From assembly GCA_002401365.1 (NCBI GenBank), contig NVSW01000003.1:8693-33644 (forward strand): DNA of 24,952 bases. The letters run 5' to 3'. This document shows, piece after piece, positions 1-7,905 of the stretch (position 1 is the first letter of the stretch; every line of letters starts with the position of its first letter). Both the position numbers and the translations under genes were made by a program. The notes under the pieces are model-generated. The model was not told the origin of the DNA. It saw only the letters and a list, made by a program, of their open reading frames with translations, and searched no databases. Source of the stretch: Piscirickettsiaceae bacterium (lineage in GTDB: Bacteria > Pseudomonadota > Gammaproteobacteria > Methylococcales > Cycloclasticaceae).

Positions 1-289
1 CTAATTGTTTTAGATACTCCATTAATTCGAGTTCACCAATTGTTTCTACACCTGGTGCCAATTTAATTGGACGAATACAAAATGGTGGGCAAGGGCGGGA
101 TGTTTTGGCGTAATTAGAGTCGATAAGATTATCTGTATCTTGATTGCGCTCTATGATTACTTTTTTGCCATTATGTAGTACCTCAATACTGCCGACATCG
201 GTTGTAATGTTGACCTTGCGTTCCGCCGCAAATGCGGTCAGGCTCATTAACATGAGCAGACTAAAGGCTATGGTTTTTATAATTTTCAT
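1..289 (-). CDS. Exported rhodanese-like protein, N-terminal part (cut by window edge)
   Basis: Reading leftward from ATG at 289, 96 codons stay open to the window edge, so only the N-terminus is present. Residues 1-22 form a clear signal peptide (lysine, hydrophobic core, AFA-A cleavage site), so the protein is exported. The mature part contains a Cys-rich SRPCPPFCIRP stretch at about residues 63-73, followed by a segment ending in ETIGELELMEYL. In my memory this arrangement precedes a rhodanese (sulfurtransferase) domain in exported gammaproteobacterial proteins; the catalytic domain itself would lie outside the window, so this is inference. GGAG lies a few bases before the start. It is downstream of and co-oriented with the 102-residue secreted protein at 383-691, so the two may be co-transcribed. 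Confidence 0.6.
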   Translation of the reverse strand, partial: MKIIKTIAFSLLMLMSLTAFAAERKVNITTDVGSIEVLHNGKKVIIERNQDTDNLIDSNYAKTSRPCPPFCIRPIKLAPGVETIGELELMEYLKQL

Positions 290-382
290 AAGGACTCCGT
301 AAGTTTTTAATAACTATTTAATATATGGTTATAATATTAGCTAGGCAACTGTACAGAAATTAGTTGAATATTGCAAAAATCA

Positions 383-691
383 TTATTGATTCAGTTTTAT
401 TTTTGGTTTTTTAATGACACTATGAATGACAATGTTGTTTTCAAAGTAAACAGAAAAACCATCGTAATTCCAACGAGTTATAGGTGGCGCACCAACGCTA
501 CCCTGTTTTTTAATGGCTGCGCCAAATTGGCTTTCTACCTGTTGCATTGTTTGTCCGCGCTTTGGCCGTATCAGTCCGCTGCTGCTATTAGGTGGCTCGT
601 TATTGATAACGTCAATTAACAGTGTATCGGCAGCAACGCCAGGGCCGTATAGAAAGAAAAAACATGCGATAAAGAAAAAAACCTTGTTCAT
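383..691 (-). CDS. Conserved secreted hypothetical protein, 102 aa
   Basis: ATG at 691 is preceded by GGAG (697-700) with a 5-base spacer. Residues 1-21 are a signal peptide ending GVAA. The mature part is small and has RGQTMQQVESQFG (about 45-57), a helix-like motif seen in SmpA/OmlA-like lipoprotein folds, then PPITRWNYDGFSVYFENNIVIHSV (about 69-92, split here for description: PPITRW, YDGFSVYFE, VIHSV). I recognise these phrases from small periplasmic proteins of Pseudomonas and other gammaproteobacteria that have no assigned function. There is no lipobox cysteine, so a soluble periplasmic location is more likely than a lipoprotein. It is divergent from lolC and upstream of the exported rhodanese-like gene. 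The open frame on the opposite strand at 371-619 is a shadow. Confidence 0.8.
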   Translation of the reverse strand: MNKVFFFIACFFFLYGPGVAADTLLIDVINNEPPNSSSGLIRPKRGQTMQQVESQFGAAIKKQGSVGAPPITRWNYDGFSVYFENNIVIHSVIKKPKIKLNQ

Positions 692-807
692 AATATCTCC
701 AATGATAGTGATGCGATGCTCGAATATATCATTTAACTAACGGGGTTTAAAACTAAAGCGTAGATACTATAAACATCAAGATGCGTTTTATGATTTAATT
801 CGCAGTT

Positions 808-2055
808 ATGTTTAAACCACTCGAACTTTTTATTGGACTACGTTATACACGGGCTAAGCAACGCTCGGGATTTATATCGTTTATTAGTATGACGTCAATG
901 CTAGGGATTGCATTGGGTGTGATGGCGCTTATAACCGTATTGTCCGTGATGAATGGATTTGAGGCGCAGTTGCGAGAAAAAATACTCGGTATGGCATCTC
1001 ATGTGACGATTACTGAATATAGTAATAGCCTGAAAAATTGGCGACAATTGGGAGCAGAGATAGAGACTGCTGAGTCGGTGGTTGGTTGGGCGCCTTTTGT
1101 CAAAGCCGAGGTGATGTTAAGCGCGAACCAGCGTGTGAGTGGCAGTTTATTGAGAGGCGTGTTGCCGGAAAAAGAAACAGCGGTGTCTGATATCGCTCAG
1201 AAAATGATCATGGGTAAGCTTAATGATCTGCAAGCGAACAAATTCGATATTATATTAGGTTCGGAACTTGCTAAACATCTAGGTGTTAACGTGGGTGATA
1301 AAGTGACCGTCATTACCCCAAAAGTCACGCCGACGCCTGCAGGTATTTTGCCACGACTGCGCCGCTTTACCGTGGTTGGGTTGTTTGAAGTGGGGATGTA
1401 CGAATACGATAGAAACCTCGCCTTAATTCATATTCAAGCAGGCTCTAAATTATTACGATTGGGCGATGGTGTGTCGGGGTTACGAATAAAATTGGATGAT
1501 ATGTTTCGTGCCCCCTGGGTAACGCGTGATCTGGTTAAATTTTTAACACCTAACTTCCACATCTCTAATTGGACTATGGAACATAGTAATTTTTTTAAAG
1601 CGATTAAAACGGAGAAAAGGGTGATGTTCATCATTCTGATGTTAATTGTTGCCGTTGCTGCATTTAATATTGTGTCCACTCTAGTGATGGTTGTTACAGA
1701 TAAGCGTTCGGAAATTGCCATTTTAAGAACCTTAGGTTTTACACCGTCATCAGTGATGGGTGTGTTTATGGTGCAAGGTATTATTATTGGCTTAATAGGC
1801 ACGGTGATAGGCGTGATTTTGGGTATTGCCTTGGCCTTGAATGTAGAAACAATTGTGCCGGCGATTGAGCGTTTCTTTCAAGTCCAGTTTTTACCCGCAG
1901 ATATCTACTATATAAGTGATTTGCCTTCTAAATTGGACTGGTCAGATGTGATAACGATAGCCACTTATTCTTTTGTATTATCTCTTGTTTCCACCATTTA
2001 TCCCGCTTGGCAAGCGTCACGTATTAACCCAGCTGAGGCGTTACGTTATGAATGA
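808..2055 (+). CDS. lolC: Lipoprotein-releasing ABC permease (LolC/LolE family, possibly LolF)
   Basis: This is the inner-membrane subunit of the Lol exporter, which extracts outer-membrane lipoproteins from the inner membrane and passes them to LolA. At 415 residues it has the family length. The start LFIGLRYTRAKQRSGFISF is the family signature. One membrane segment lies at about 27-50, then a large periplasmic domain, then three more segments at about 270-400, ending NPAEALRYE as FtsX-like permeases do. A proline-rich loop, TPTPAGILPRLRRF, near residue 175 sits where LolC carries the LolA-binding hook. No ribosome binding site is obvious. The stop overlaps the lolD start by 8 bases. Unlike the usual lolC-lolD-lolE order no second permease follows lolD, so this may be a single-permease LolF; the family assignment is firm, the subtype is not. 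Confidence 0.93.
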   Translation: MFKPLELFIGLRYTRAKQRSGFISFISMTSMLGIALGVMALITVLSVMNGFEAQLREKILGMASHVTITEYSNSLKNWRQLGAEIETAESVVGWAPFVKAEVMLSANQRVSGSLLRGVLPEKETAVSDIAQKMIMGKLNDLQANKFDIILGSELAKHLGVNVGDKVTVITPKVTPTPAGILPRLRRFTVVGLFEVGMYEYDRNLALIHIQAGSKLLRLGDGVSGLRIKLDDMFRAPWVTRDLVKFLTPNFHISNWTMEHSNFFKAIKTEKRVMFIILMLIVAVAAFNIVSTLVMVVTDKRSEIAILRTLGFTPSSVMGVFMVQGIIIGLIGTVIGVILGIALALNVETIVPAIERFFQVQFLPADIYYISDLPSKLDWSDVITIATYSFVLSLVSTIYPAWQASRINPAEALRYE

Positions 2056-2728
2056 TTCAAGCGTATTAAGTTGCGTCGGCTTAAGCAAAGTATTTGGCTC
2101 GAAAAACCTGCTCGTACCTGTATTACAAAGGGTGGATTTGTCACTGGCTGCTGGTGAACGATTAGCAATAATGGGCACCTCTGGTTCCGGAAAAAGTACG
2201 TTGCTACACCTTTTAGGTGGCTTAGAACAACCAACTGCAGGTAAAGTGCTGATGGGCGGTAAAGACTTAAGTCAATTAAACGAGGTTAAGCGTTCTGCAT
2301 TGCGTAATAAACACCTAGGCTTTGTTTACCAGTTCCATCATCTTTTGGGTGAGTTTAGTGCACTAGAAAATGTCGCAATGCCACTTTTAATTGGTGGGGA
2401 AAATGTAGACTCAGCACAGCAAAAAGCATTCGAGATGTTATCAGACGTTGGCTTAGAACACCGAATCGAACACCGCTATGGGGAGCTGTCGGGAGGAGAA
2501 CGTCAGCGAGTGGCGATAGCCCGCGCGTTGGTAACTAAGCCAAAATGTGTATTGGCAGATGAGCCAACGGGAAATTTAGACAAAAAAACGGCAGAACAAA
2601 TATACGAACTGATGTTGTCGTTAAACCAAAGCCTAAAAATTAGTTTGTTACTGGTCACACATGACCCTCAATTGGCAGCCAAAATGGATAGGGTCCTTAC
2701 GCTGGATGATGGGAAGTTCGTTAATTAA
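2048..2728 (+). CDS. lolD: Lipoprotein-releasing system ATPase LolD
   Basis: The ATP-binding subunit that powers lipoprotein release by the Lol complex on the cytoplasmic face of the inner membrane. The protein has 226 residues, close to the usual 230. It shows a Walker A GTSGSGKST (about residue 40), the Q-loop in FVYQFHHLLGEFSALENV, the ABC signature LSGGERQRVAIARAL, Walker B CVLADEPTGNLD and the H-loop THD. The FHHLL segment is characteristic of LolD within the MacB-like ATPases. The ATG at 2048 overlaps the permease stop, implying translational coupling; a longer reading frame back to 1973 inside lolC is not credible. Its stop lies in a TTAATTAA palindrome that also supplies the stop of the convergent DUF2062 gene. 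Confidence 0.96.
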   Translation: MNDSSVLSCVGLSKVFGSKNLLVPVLQRVDLSLAAGERLAIMGTSGSGKSTLLHLLGGLEQPTAGKVLMGGKDLSQLNEVKRSALRNKHLGFVYQFHHLLGEFSALENVAMPLLIGGENVDSAQQKAFEMLSDVGLEHRIEHRYGELSGGERQRVAIARALVTKPKCVLADEPTGNLDKKTAEQIYELMLSLNQSLKISLLLVTHDPQLAAKMDRVLTLDDGKFVN

Positions 2729-3230
2729 CGTTTCGTTGTAACCACTTTTTTATGACTAACCAGCGCCAAATGCCCCGGGCTAATAGATAGCCACTAGCTG
2801 ATGATGCGGTTCCTAAAACAAAACAGCCCAATAAAAATGGTTTCCAAGTAGTGCCAAGGCTGGTCATCAATGCGTCGATTGAAAATTCGAATGCCTCAGC
2901 GCTTGCTGGAATATCCATCAGTGTAGCGCCAACCCAGTACGCGGCATAAAACATAGGCGGCATGGTAATGGGGTTTGTTACCCATACGGTAGCCACTGAA
3001 ATAGGCAGGTTAACTCGAATAATAATGGCGGCAGCGGCGGCAATAATCATTTGTGTAGGTAACGGGATAAAGGCAATGAACAAGCCAACAGCTAGAGCGC
3101 CAGCAAATGAACGCCGATTTAAATGCCATAGGTTTGGGTCGTGTAATAACGAACCAAATACTTTTAGATGTTTATGTTCCTTGATCGTTTTTGGGTCAGG
3201 GAAATATTTTTTTATGAGTCTTTTTGGCAT
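2721..3230 (-). CDS. DUF2062 family membrane protein
   Basis: A 169-residue protein of unknown function. The N-terminus is basic and polar (PKRLIKKYFPDPKTIKEH), followed by the DUF2062 signature: RRSFAGALAVGLFIAFIPLP, a hydrophobic alanine-rich helix, and NLPISVATVWVTNPITMPPM. Two or three membrane segments lie at about 48-75, 80-105 and 133-155, so it is an inner-membrane protein. This gene occurs beside lolCDE and comEC in Pseudomonas as well, which supports the call and suggests an envelope role, but no activity is established. It is convergent with lolD (8-base overlap) and divergent from comEC with a 54-base gap. Confidence 0.88.
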   Translation of the reverse strand: MPKRLIKKYFPDPKTIKEHKHLKVFGSLLHDPNLWHLNRRSFAGALAVGLFIAFIPLPTQMIIAAAAAIIIRVNLPISVATVWVTNPITMPPMFYAAYWVGATLMDIPASAEAFEFSIDALMTSLGTTWKPFLLGCFVLGTASSASGYLLARGIWRWLVIKKWLQRNVN

Positions 3231-3284
3231 GCTGTAAGATTGCTTTTATTATCTTAAAGTGTAGCAGAGCATGGATGCGGTTGA

Positions 3285-5579
3285 ATGAAAAACTTTCAAA
3301 TAATAGTAGTGTGCTTTTTATTAGGTGTGGTGTCGCTACAGCTTTATGCCAAAGTTCCTGGCGCTATTATGTTGGCAACGATGGGCGTGTCGGCTTTTCT
3401 TTTTATTCGCTGGGCACCTTATATAACAAGTTTTTTACTAGGCTTTGTATGGGTGTCGATATCCGCGATGAACATGCAACAGCAGCAATTGCCCGCCGCA
3501 TTAGAAGGTGTGCCAATTTTATTGCAAGGAAAAGTGATCGGTATACCTGTTCACCATTCTTATGCAACGCAGTTTGTTTTTGATGTCGATCAGTCAGTTT
3601 ATGCAGGAGACCTAGCTGAATTACCCAGAAAAATAAAGCTGAGTTGGTACGGTCAATCGCATGCTATTAAAGCAGGTGAAACATGGCGGTTGTTGGTTAA
3701 ATTAAAAAGGCCACATGGCACGTCAAACCCACATGGGTTTGATTACGAAAAATGGCTTTTTCAACATGCAATATCAGCAACAGGCTATGTTAAAAAGAGC
3801 GCAGATAACTCGCGTTTGCAAGGCGCCAGTTGGAGCAGTTTATCGGCTTGGCGAGAAAAGTTTAAACACCATTTACAACAATTATCAGCTGATAGCCAAC
3901 ATCATGCGATTATTAATGCGCTGGTTATTGGCGATAAGTCAGGTATTGAACATGATCAATGGGATGTTTTTCGTAAAACAGGCACGTCACACCTGATTGC
4001 AATTTCTGGTTTACATATCGGCTTGCTAAGCGCGTTAGTATTTGGATTTGTGCGTTGGATTATGTTGCGTATGCCCCGTTATAGTCGTTTTGCTATAACG
4101 GTATCTGTTGTTTCAAGTTTAGTAGCAGCAGGCTTGTATGCGGCCTTAGCTGGGTTTTCTGTGCCAACACAACGTGCTTTAATTATGCTTATTGTGGTGA
4201 TGGGAGGTATTGTTTGGCAACGACATTACAAACCATCGCATATTATTAGTGTTGCGCTGTTGTTAGTGCTGATTATTGATCCATTATCAGTGTTATCAGC
4301 GGGCTTTTGGCTTTCATTTGCAGCTGTTATCATTATTTTATACGGTACTCTTGGTAGGTTGGGTAGTGGTGGTTTTATAGTGCAACTGTTGAAGGTTCAG
4401 TGGTTGGTTACACTTGGCTTACTACCCTTTGTTATGTATTTCTTTCAACAGGTTTCAATTGTATCGCCGCTAGCCAATATCATTGTTGTGCCACTGGTAA
4501 GTTTTGTTATCGTGCCTTTATTGATCATTGGGCTTTTGTTGGGGGTGATTAGCATGTCAGCGGAAGGCTATGTTTTTAAGGTATTAGAAACAGTATTTGA
4601 CATCTTTTGGTGGTATTTGAAACTGTTAGCCGATATGCCATATTCCCAATGGCTAACGGGTACTCCTTCCATCTGGGCATGTGTTTTGGCAATGCTGGGG
4701 CTTGTATTGTTATTTTTACCGAAAGGATTGTTTCCTAAGCCGGTGGCGATGTTTTTTCTATTGCCTTTATTGGTGCCAATAAAAAACATAGGATTGGCTA
4801 ATGAGGCGTTTAAGTTGACCTTGCTCGATGTGGGCCAAGGGTTGTCAGCTGTTATTCAAACATCAGCGCATACGTTGGTATTTGATACGGGTGCAAAGTT
4901 CAGCAACAAAGCAGATTACTCTGCTACCGTGGTATTGCCGTTTTTACGTGGTGAGCAGATTGATAGGATTGATGTGCTGGTTGTTAGCCATAACGACAAT
5001 GACCATGCAGGCGGCGTGCCAACGATACTGGCTGGATTTCCTGTAGGAAAATTGTTTGCTAGTGTGCCGGATAAATACGTTGAGGTTATTGCTGAATCTT
5101 GCGTGGTTGGTAAATCATGGGCATGGGACGGGGTAAGTTTTGAGTTTATTCACCCAAGCGAACATAGATTATTTAAGGGTAATAATGGCTCCTGTGTTTT
5201 ACGGGTTACATCTGGTTTCGGCAGTGTTCTATTACCAGGGGATATTGAGAAAGTTGCAGAACACTCGCTGTTGCAATATTACCCAAATAAACTAAAGGCA
5301 GAGGTATTGATTGCACCTCATCACGGCAGTAAAACGTCGTCAACAAATGAGTTTATCTCTGCCGTTCAGCCACGTTATGTTTTTTATCCAATTGGCTATA
5401 AAAACCGTTTTGGATTTCCTAAATTGGAAGTCATTAATCGTTACTCAAAAAAACGAGTGATTGGTTACAATTCGGCGAACCATGGTGCGTTATCAATTTT
5501 GTTTAATAGAGTTCAACCTGCAAAGGTAATAAGCCATCGTCAGGGCACTAAAAATTATTGGAACTGGAAAGATGAATAG
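3285..5579 (+). CDS. comEC: DNA internalization channel ComEC/Rec2
   Basis: Inner-membrane channel for uptake of single-stranded DNA during natural transformation. Length is 764 residues, typical for the family. Hydrophobic helices and a DUF4131 region occupy about 1-170. The Competence domain begins near residue 216 with GDKSGIEHDQW and has SHLIAISGLHIGLL and many membrane spans to about 510. The C-terminal metallo-beta-lactamase domain starts at LLDVGQGLSAVI; the metal motif HNDNDHAGG is at 569-577, with LLPGDIE and APHHGSKTS downstream. All metal ligands I expect are present, so the nuclease-like domain looks intact. No strong ribosome binding site is visible. Finding comEC does not prove competence, because pilus and comEA genes would lie elsewhere. 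Confidence 0.93.
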   Translation: MKNFQIIVVCFLLGVVSLQLYAKVPGAIMLATMGVSAFLFIRWAPYITSFLLGFVWVSISAMNMQQQQLPAALEGVPILLQGKVIGIPVHHSYATQFVFDVDQSVYAGDLAELPRKIKLSWYGQSHAIKAGETWRLLVKLKRPHGTSNPHGFDYEKWLFQHAISATGYVKKSADNSRLQGASWSSLSAWREKFKHHLQQLSADSQHHAIINALVIGDKSGIEHDQWDVFRKTGTSHLIAISGLHIGLLSALVFGFVRWIMLRMPRYSRFAITVSVVSSLVAAGLYAALAGFSVPTQRALIMLIVVMGGIVWQRHYKPSHIISVALLLVLIIDPLSVLSAGFWLSFAAVIIILYGTLGRLGSGGFIVQLLKVQWLVTLGLLPFVMYFFQQVSIVSPLANIIVVPLVSFVIVPLLIIGLLLGVISMSAEGYVFKVLETVFDIFWWYLKLLADMPYSQWLTGTPSIWACVLAMLGLVLLFLPKGLFPKPVAMFFLLPLLVPIKNIGLANEAFKLTLLDVGQGLSAVIQTSAHTLVFDTGAKFSNKADYSATVVLPFLRGEQIDRIDVLVVSHNDNDHAGGVPTILAGFPVGKLFASVPDKYVEVIAESCVVGKSWAWDGVSFEFIHPSEHRLFKGNNGSCVLRVTSGFGSVLLPGDIEKVAEHSLLQYYPNKLKAEVLIAPHHGSKTSSTNEFISAVQPRYVFYPIGYKNRFGFPKLEVINRYSKKRVIGYNSANHGALSILFNRVQPAKVISHRQGTKNYWNWKDE

Positions 5580-5607
5580 ATTTTTTGACAACTTGGTCTC
5601 ATAAGCT

Positions 5608-5637
5608 GTCGAGATGCAAAAAATAAAGTAATATAAT
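5608..5637 (+). promoter_or_regulatory. Candidate promoter for the exbB-exbD-lpxK operon
   Basis: A perfect TATAAT is at 5632-5637 in the 94-base gap after comEC, 36 bases before the exbB start. The matching -35 region near 5608-5614 is poor (TGTCGA). A perfect TTGACA exists at 5585-5590 but is 41 bases away, too far to pair with it. It would drive exbB and the closely packed genes after it. Confidence 0.35.
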
Positions 5638-5673
5638 ATGAATTCTTTAAATGTGTATTAATCAGGGGAAACT

Positions 5674-6282
5674 GTGCTTGAACTATTAATGTCTGGTGGT
5701 TGGTTAATGGTGCCTATTATGGCCTGTTCTGTTATTTCTTTAGCCGTTATAGGCGAACGATTTTGGTCGTTAAGCCCCAAGAAAATTATTCCAAACCAAC
5801 TTGTGCCTTCTGTTTGGAAGCTACATAAAGCGAATCAGTTAGACCGAGCTAAAATAAAATCATTGGCCGTCAGTTCGCCCTTAGGGCGCGTATTAGCAGC
5901 TGGTTTGATTAATCATTCTCATGGTCGTGAGATCATGAAAGAAAGCATTGAGGAAACTGGGCGTCAGGTTGTGCATGAGCTGGAAAAATTCTTAAACGTA
6001 TTAGGCACTATAGCCTCAATTACACCACTCCTAGGTTTGTTAGGAACGGTGATTGGCATGATAAAAGTGTTTGCTGCGATTATGGCACACGGTGTGGGTG
6101 ACCCAACTGTATTGGCAGGTGGTATTTCTCAGGCGTTAATTACTACGGCAACCGGTTTGACAGTGGCAATACCTACATTGATGTTCTACCGCTATTTTAG
6201 AGGGCGTGTTGATGAGCTTGTGATTAAAATGGAAGACGAGGCATTAAAAATTGTTGAAATGATGCATGGGGATCGTGAGTAA
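5674..6282 (+). CDS. exbB: MotA/TolQ/ExbB family proton channel subunit
   Basis: Energy-coupling inner-membrane protein that, with ExbD, uses proton flow to drive work at the outer membrane. The start is GTG at 5674 with AGGGGA at 5664-5669. The 202 residues have three membrane segments: about 5-27 (GGWLMVPIMACSVISLAVIG), about 110-135, and about 150-172. The core motif ITPLLGLLGTVIGMI and ALITTATGLTVAIPTL are family hallmarks. A cytoplasmic loop separates segments one and two. The same exbB-exbD pair sits between comEC and lpxK in Pseudomonas, without a tonB. The partner it energises is unknown from the sequence; TolQ-like or TonB-linked roles are both possible. Confidence 0.92.
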   Translation: MLELLMSGGWLMVPIMACSVISLAVIGERFWSLSPKKIIPNQLVPSVWKLHKANQLDRAKIKSLAVSSPLGRVLAAGLINHSHGREIMKESIEETGRQVVHELEKFLNVLGTIASITPLLGLLGTVIGMIKVFAAIMAHGVGDPTVLAGGISQALITTATGLTVAIPTLMFYRYFRGRVDELVIKMEDEALKIVEMMHGDRE

Positions 6283-6286
6283 CGGC

Positions 6287-6706
6287 ATGAACTTTCAAAA
6301 AAAACAGAAAGAAGATTTTGATCTAAACCTAACGCCACTCATTGATGTGGTGTTTTTGTTGCTGATTTTTTTCATGGTAACAACAACGTTTGATAAGGAG
6401 ACGCAGCTTAAAATCGAGTTGCCGCAGGCGGCGGGTGCGCAAAAGCAGGTGAAAAAAATGCTAGAAATTAGCATTGATGCGAAAGGCCGTTTTTTTGTTA
6501 ATCAACACGAGGTGGTGAATTCTGGCCTAGAAACAATCAAAAAAGCCATTAAGCAAGCAGCTGGTGATAATAAAAAGCCCTCGTTATTGATCAGTGCAGA
6601 TGGTCAGGCTACACACCAGTCTGTAATTACTATATTAGACGCAGCTAGTCAGTTGGGTTTTGTGAATATCACCTTTGCTGCCAACGAGCCGCAACCTAAA
6701 AAATAA
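6287..6706 (+). CDS. exbD: ExbD/TolR family biopolymer transport protein
   Basis: Partner of the upstream proton channel. It has a short cytoplasmic N-terminus, one membrane helix containing the essential aspartate (NLTPLIDVVFLLLIFFMV, Asp at residue 20), and a periplasmic domain to residue 139. I chose ATG at 6287, four bases after the exbB stop, because it gives the usual short N-terminus and has GTGAG eight bases upstream. An in-frame ATG at 6266 inside exbB would add seven residues and has no ribosome binding site. Its 3' end is followed within 16 bases by lpxK, so it is almost certainly in the same transcript. Confidence 0.92.
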   Translation: MNFQKKQKEDFDLNLTPLIDVVFLLLIFFMVTTTFDKETQLKIELPQAAGAQKQVKKMLEISIDAKGRFFVNQHEVVNSGLETIKKAIKQAAGDNKKPSLLISADGQATHQSVITILDAASQLGFVNITFAANEPQPKK

Positions 6707-6722
6707 CCACAAACGTCGTAAA

Positions 6723-7721
6723 ATGAAACAAAGGCTCAGCCGTTTTTTTGACAGCATGTGGTACGGTAGGCGACCAATAGCATTAGCTTTTATTCCACTG
6801 TCGTGGTTGTTTGCGCTAATCATTAAGGTTCGCAAACTGATGTACACCCATGGCTGGAAAACATCTACCCGAGTATCGGTACCGGTAATTATTGTCGGTA
6901 ATATTACGGTGGGTGGCACTGGTAAAACACCGTTAGTTATTTGGTTGGCGCAACTGTTAGAAAAGGCGGGTTATAAACCGGGTATTATTAGTCGTGGCTA
7001 CGGCGGTATCGCCTCAAGCTGGCCGCAGCAAGCTCGTGAAGATAGTGATTCAAGAGTTGTAGGTGATGAGGCAAAAATTCTAGCCAGGCGGGCGGGTTGT
7101 GCGGTTGCGGTTGGGCCAGATCGAGCTAAAAGTGCGCAAGCATTGATAGATCACCATGGCTGTAACGTTATCGTTTCCGACGACGGCTTACAACATTACG
7201 CCATTGAACGCGATGTTGAAATTGCCATCGTAGATGGCGAGCGCCGATATGGTAATAATTACTTGTTACCAGCGGGGCCACTTCGGGAGTCTGTTGAGCG
7301 TCTGAAAGACGTTGATTTGGTGGTTTGTAACGGACTAGCCAGCAGTGGTGAGTATCCGTTAAAAGTGGAAGGCAAAGTGGCTGTTAATGTGTTAAATGAA
7401 ACAAAAACCAAACCTTTAGACGAGTTTAAAGGACAAACTGTTCATGCTGTTGCAGGGTTAGGAAACCCATCTCGTTTTTTTTCGCACTTAAAAAAGTTTG
7501 CTGTTTCGTTTGAACCGCATGTTTTCCCCGACCATTATCAATATACCCAGAGTGATATTACGTTTGATGACGATAAGCTTGTTATGATGACAGAGAAAGA
7601 TGCGGTTAAATGCACTCAAATAGCCACTGAAAATTGTTGGTACGTACCCATCAGGGCACAGATGACGGAAAAGTTTGGTTTGGCGGTTTTATCATTAATT
7701 CACGAGAGAAAAAATGGATAA
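6723..7721 (+). CDS. lpxK: Tetraacyldisaccharide 4'-kinase LpxK
   Basis: Phosphorylates the 4' position of the tetraacyldisaccharide-1-phosphate lipid A precursor at the inner membrane, giving lipid IVA. The 332 residues match the E. coli length. An N-terminal hydrophobic helix (about 14-36) is followed by VPVIIVGNITVGGTGKTPLV, with the P-loop at 64-69, and SDDGLQHY, carrying the catalytic aspartate region. The C-terminus has FPDHYQYTQSDI and MMTEKDAVKC, both LpxK hallmarks. ATG 6723 is preferred over 6675, which lies inside exbD. The end overlaps the Trm112 gene by 8 bases. In many gammaproteobacteria msbA sits just before lpxK; here it does not. Confidence 0.96.
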   Translation: MKQRLSRFFDSMWYGRRPIALAFIPLSWLFALIIKVRKLMYTHGWKTSTRVSVPVIIVGNITVGGTGKTPLVIWLAQLLEKAGYKPGIISRGYGGIASSWPQQAREDSDSRVVGDEAKILARRAGCAVAVGPDRAKSAQALIDHHGCNVIVSDDGLQHYAIERDVEIAIVDGERRYGNNYLLPAGPLRESVERLKDVDLVVCNGLASSGEYPLKVEGKVAVNVLNETKTKPLDEFKGQTVHAVAGLGNPSRFFSHLKKFAVSFEPHVFPDHYQYTQSDITFDDDKLVMMTEKDAVKCTQIATENCWYVPIRAQMTEKFGLAVLSLIHERKNG

Positions 7722-7902
7722 AAAATTACTCGATATTTTGGCTTGCCCCGAGTGCAAGTCTGAATTGAAATACCTTAAGCAAGAACAAGAATTGATTTGT
7801 ATGGCTTGCCGGTTGTCATACCCAATAAGGGATGAGATACCGATTATGTTAATTGATGAGGCGCGAAGACTCTCGTCTGATGAAACGGATGCGCTAAAGT
7901 AA
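7714..7902 (+). CDS. Trm112 family small zinc-ribbon protein
   Basis: A 62-residue protein of the Trm112/YcaR family. It starts MDKKLLDILACPECKSEL, with two zinc-binding pairs, C11-x2-C14 and C29-x2-C32, then YPIRDEIPIML, typical of the family. Eukaryotic Trm112 activates methyltransferases; the bacterial version is nearly always found between lpxK and kdsB, and its role is not settled. Translation probably couples to lpxK through the 8-base overlap, with GAGAG at 7704-7708. kdsB follows after only three bases. Confidence 0.93.
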   Translation: MDKKLLDILACPECKSELKYLKQEQELICMACRLSYPIRDEIPIMLIDEARRLSSDETDALK

Positions 7903-7905
7903 TAC

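Noticed and set aside
371..619. 82-codon plus-strand frame opposite the secreted 102-residue protein
   Set aside because: The minus-strand frame has a signal peptide, ribosome binding site and recognised motifs; the plus frame has none.
3224..3583. 119-codon frame overlapping the comEC start
   Set aside because: It is in another frame within comEC and its antisense neighbour, with no ribosome binding site or recognisable domain.
5585..5590. Perfect TTGACA after comEC as a -35 box
   Set aside because: The nearest good -10 (TATAAT at 5632) is 41 bases away, and nothing suitable lies 16-18 bases downstream.
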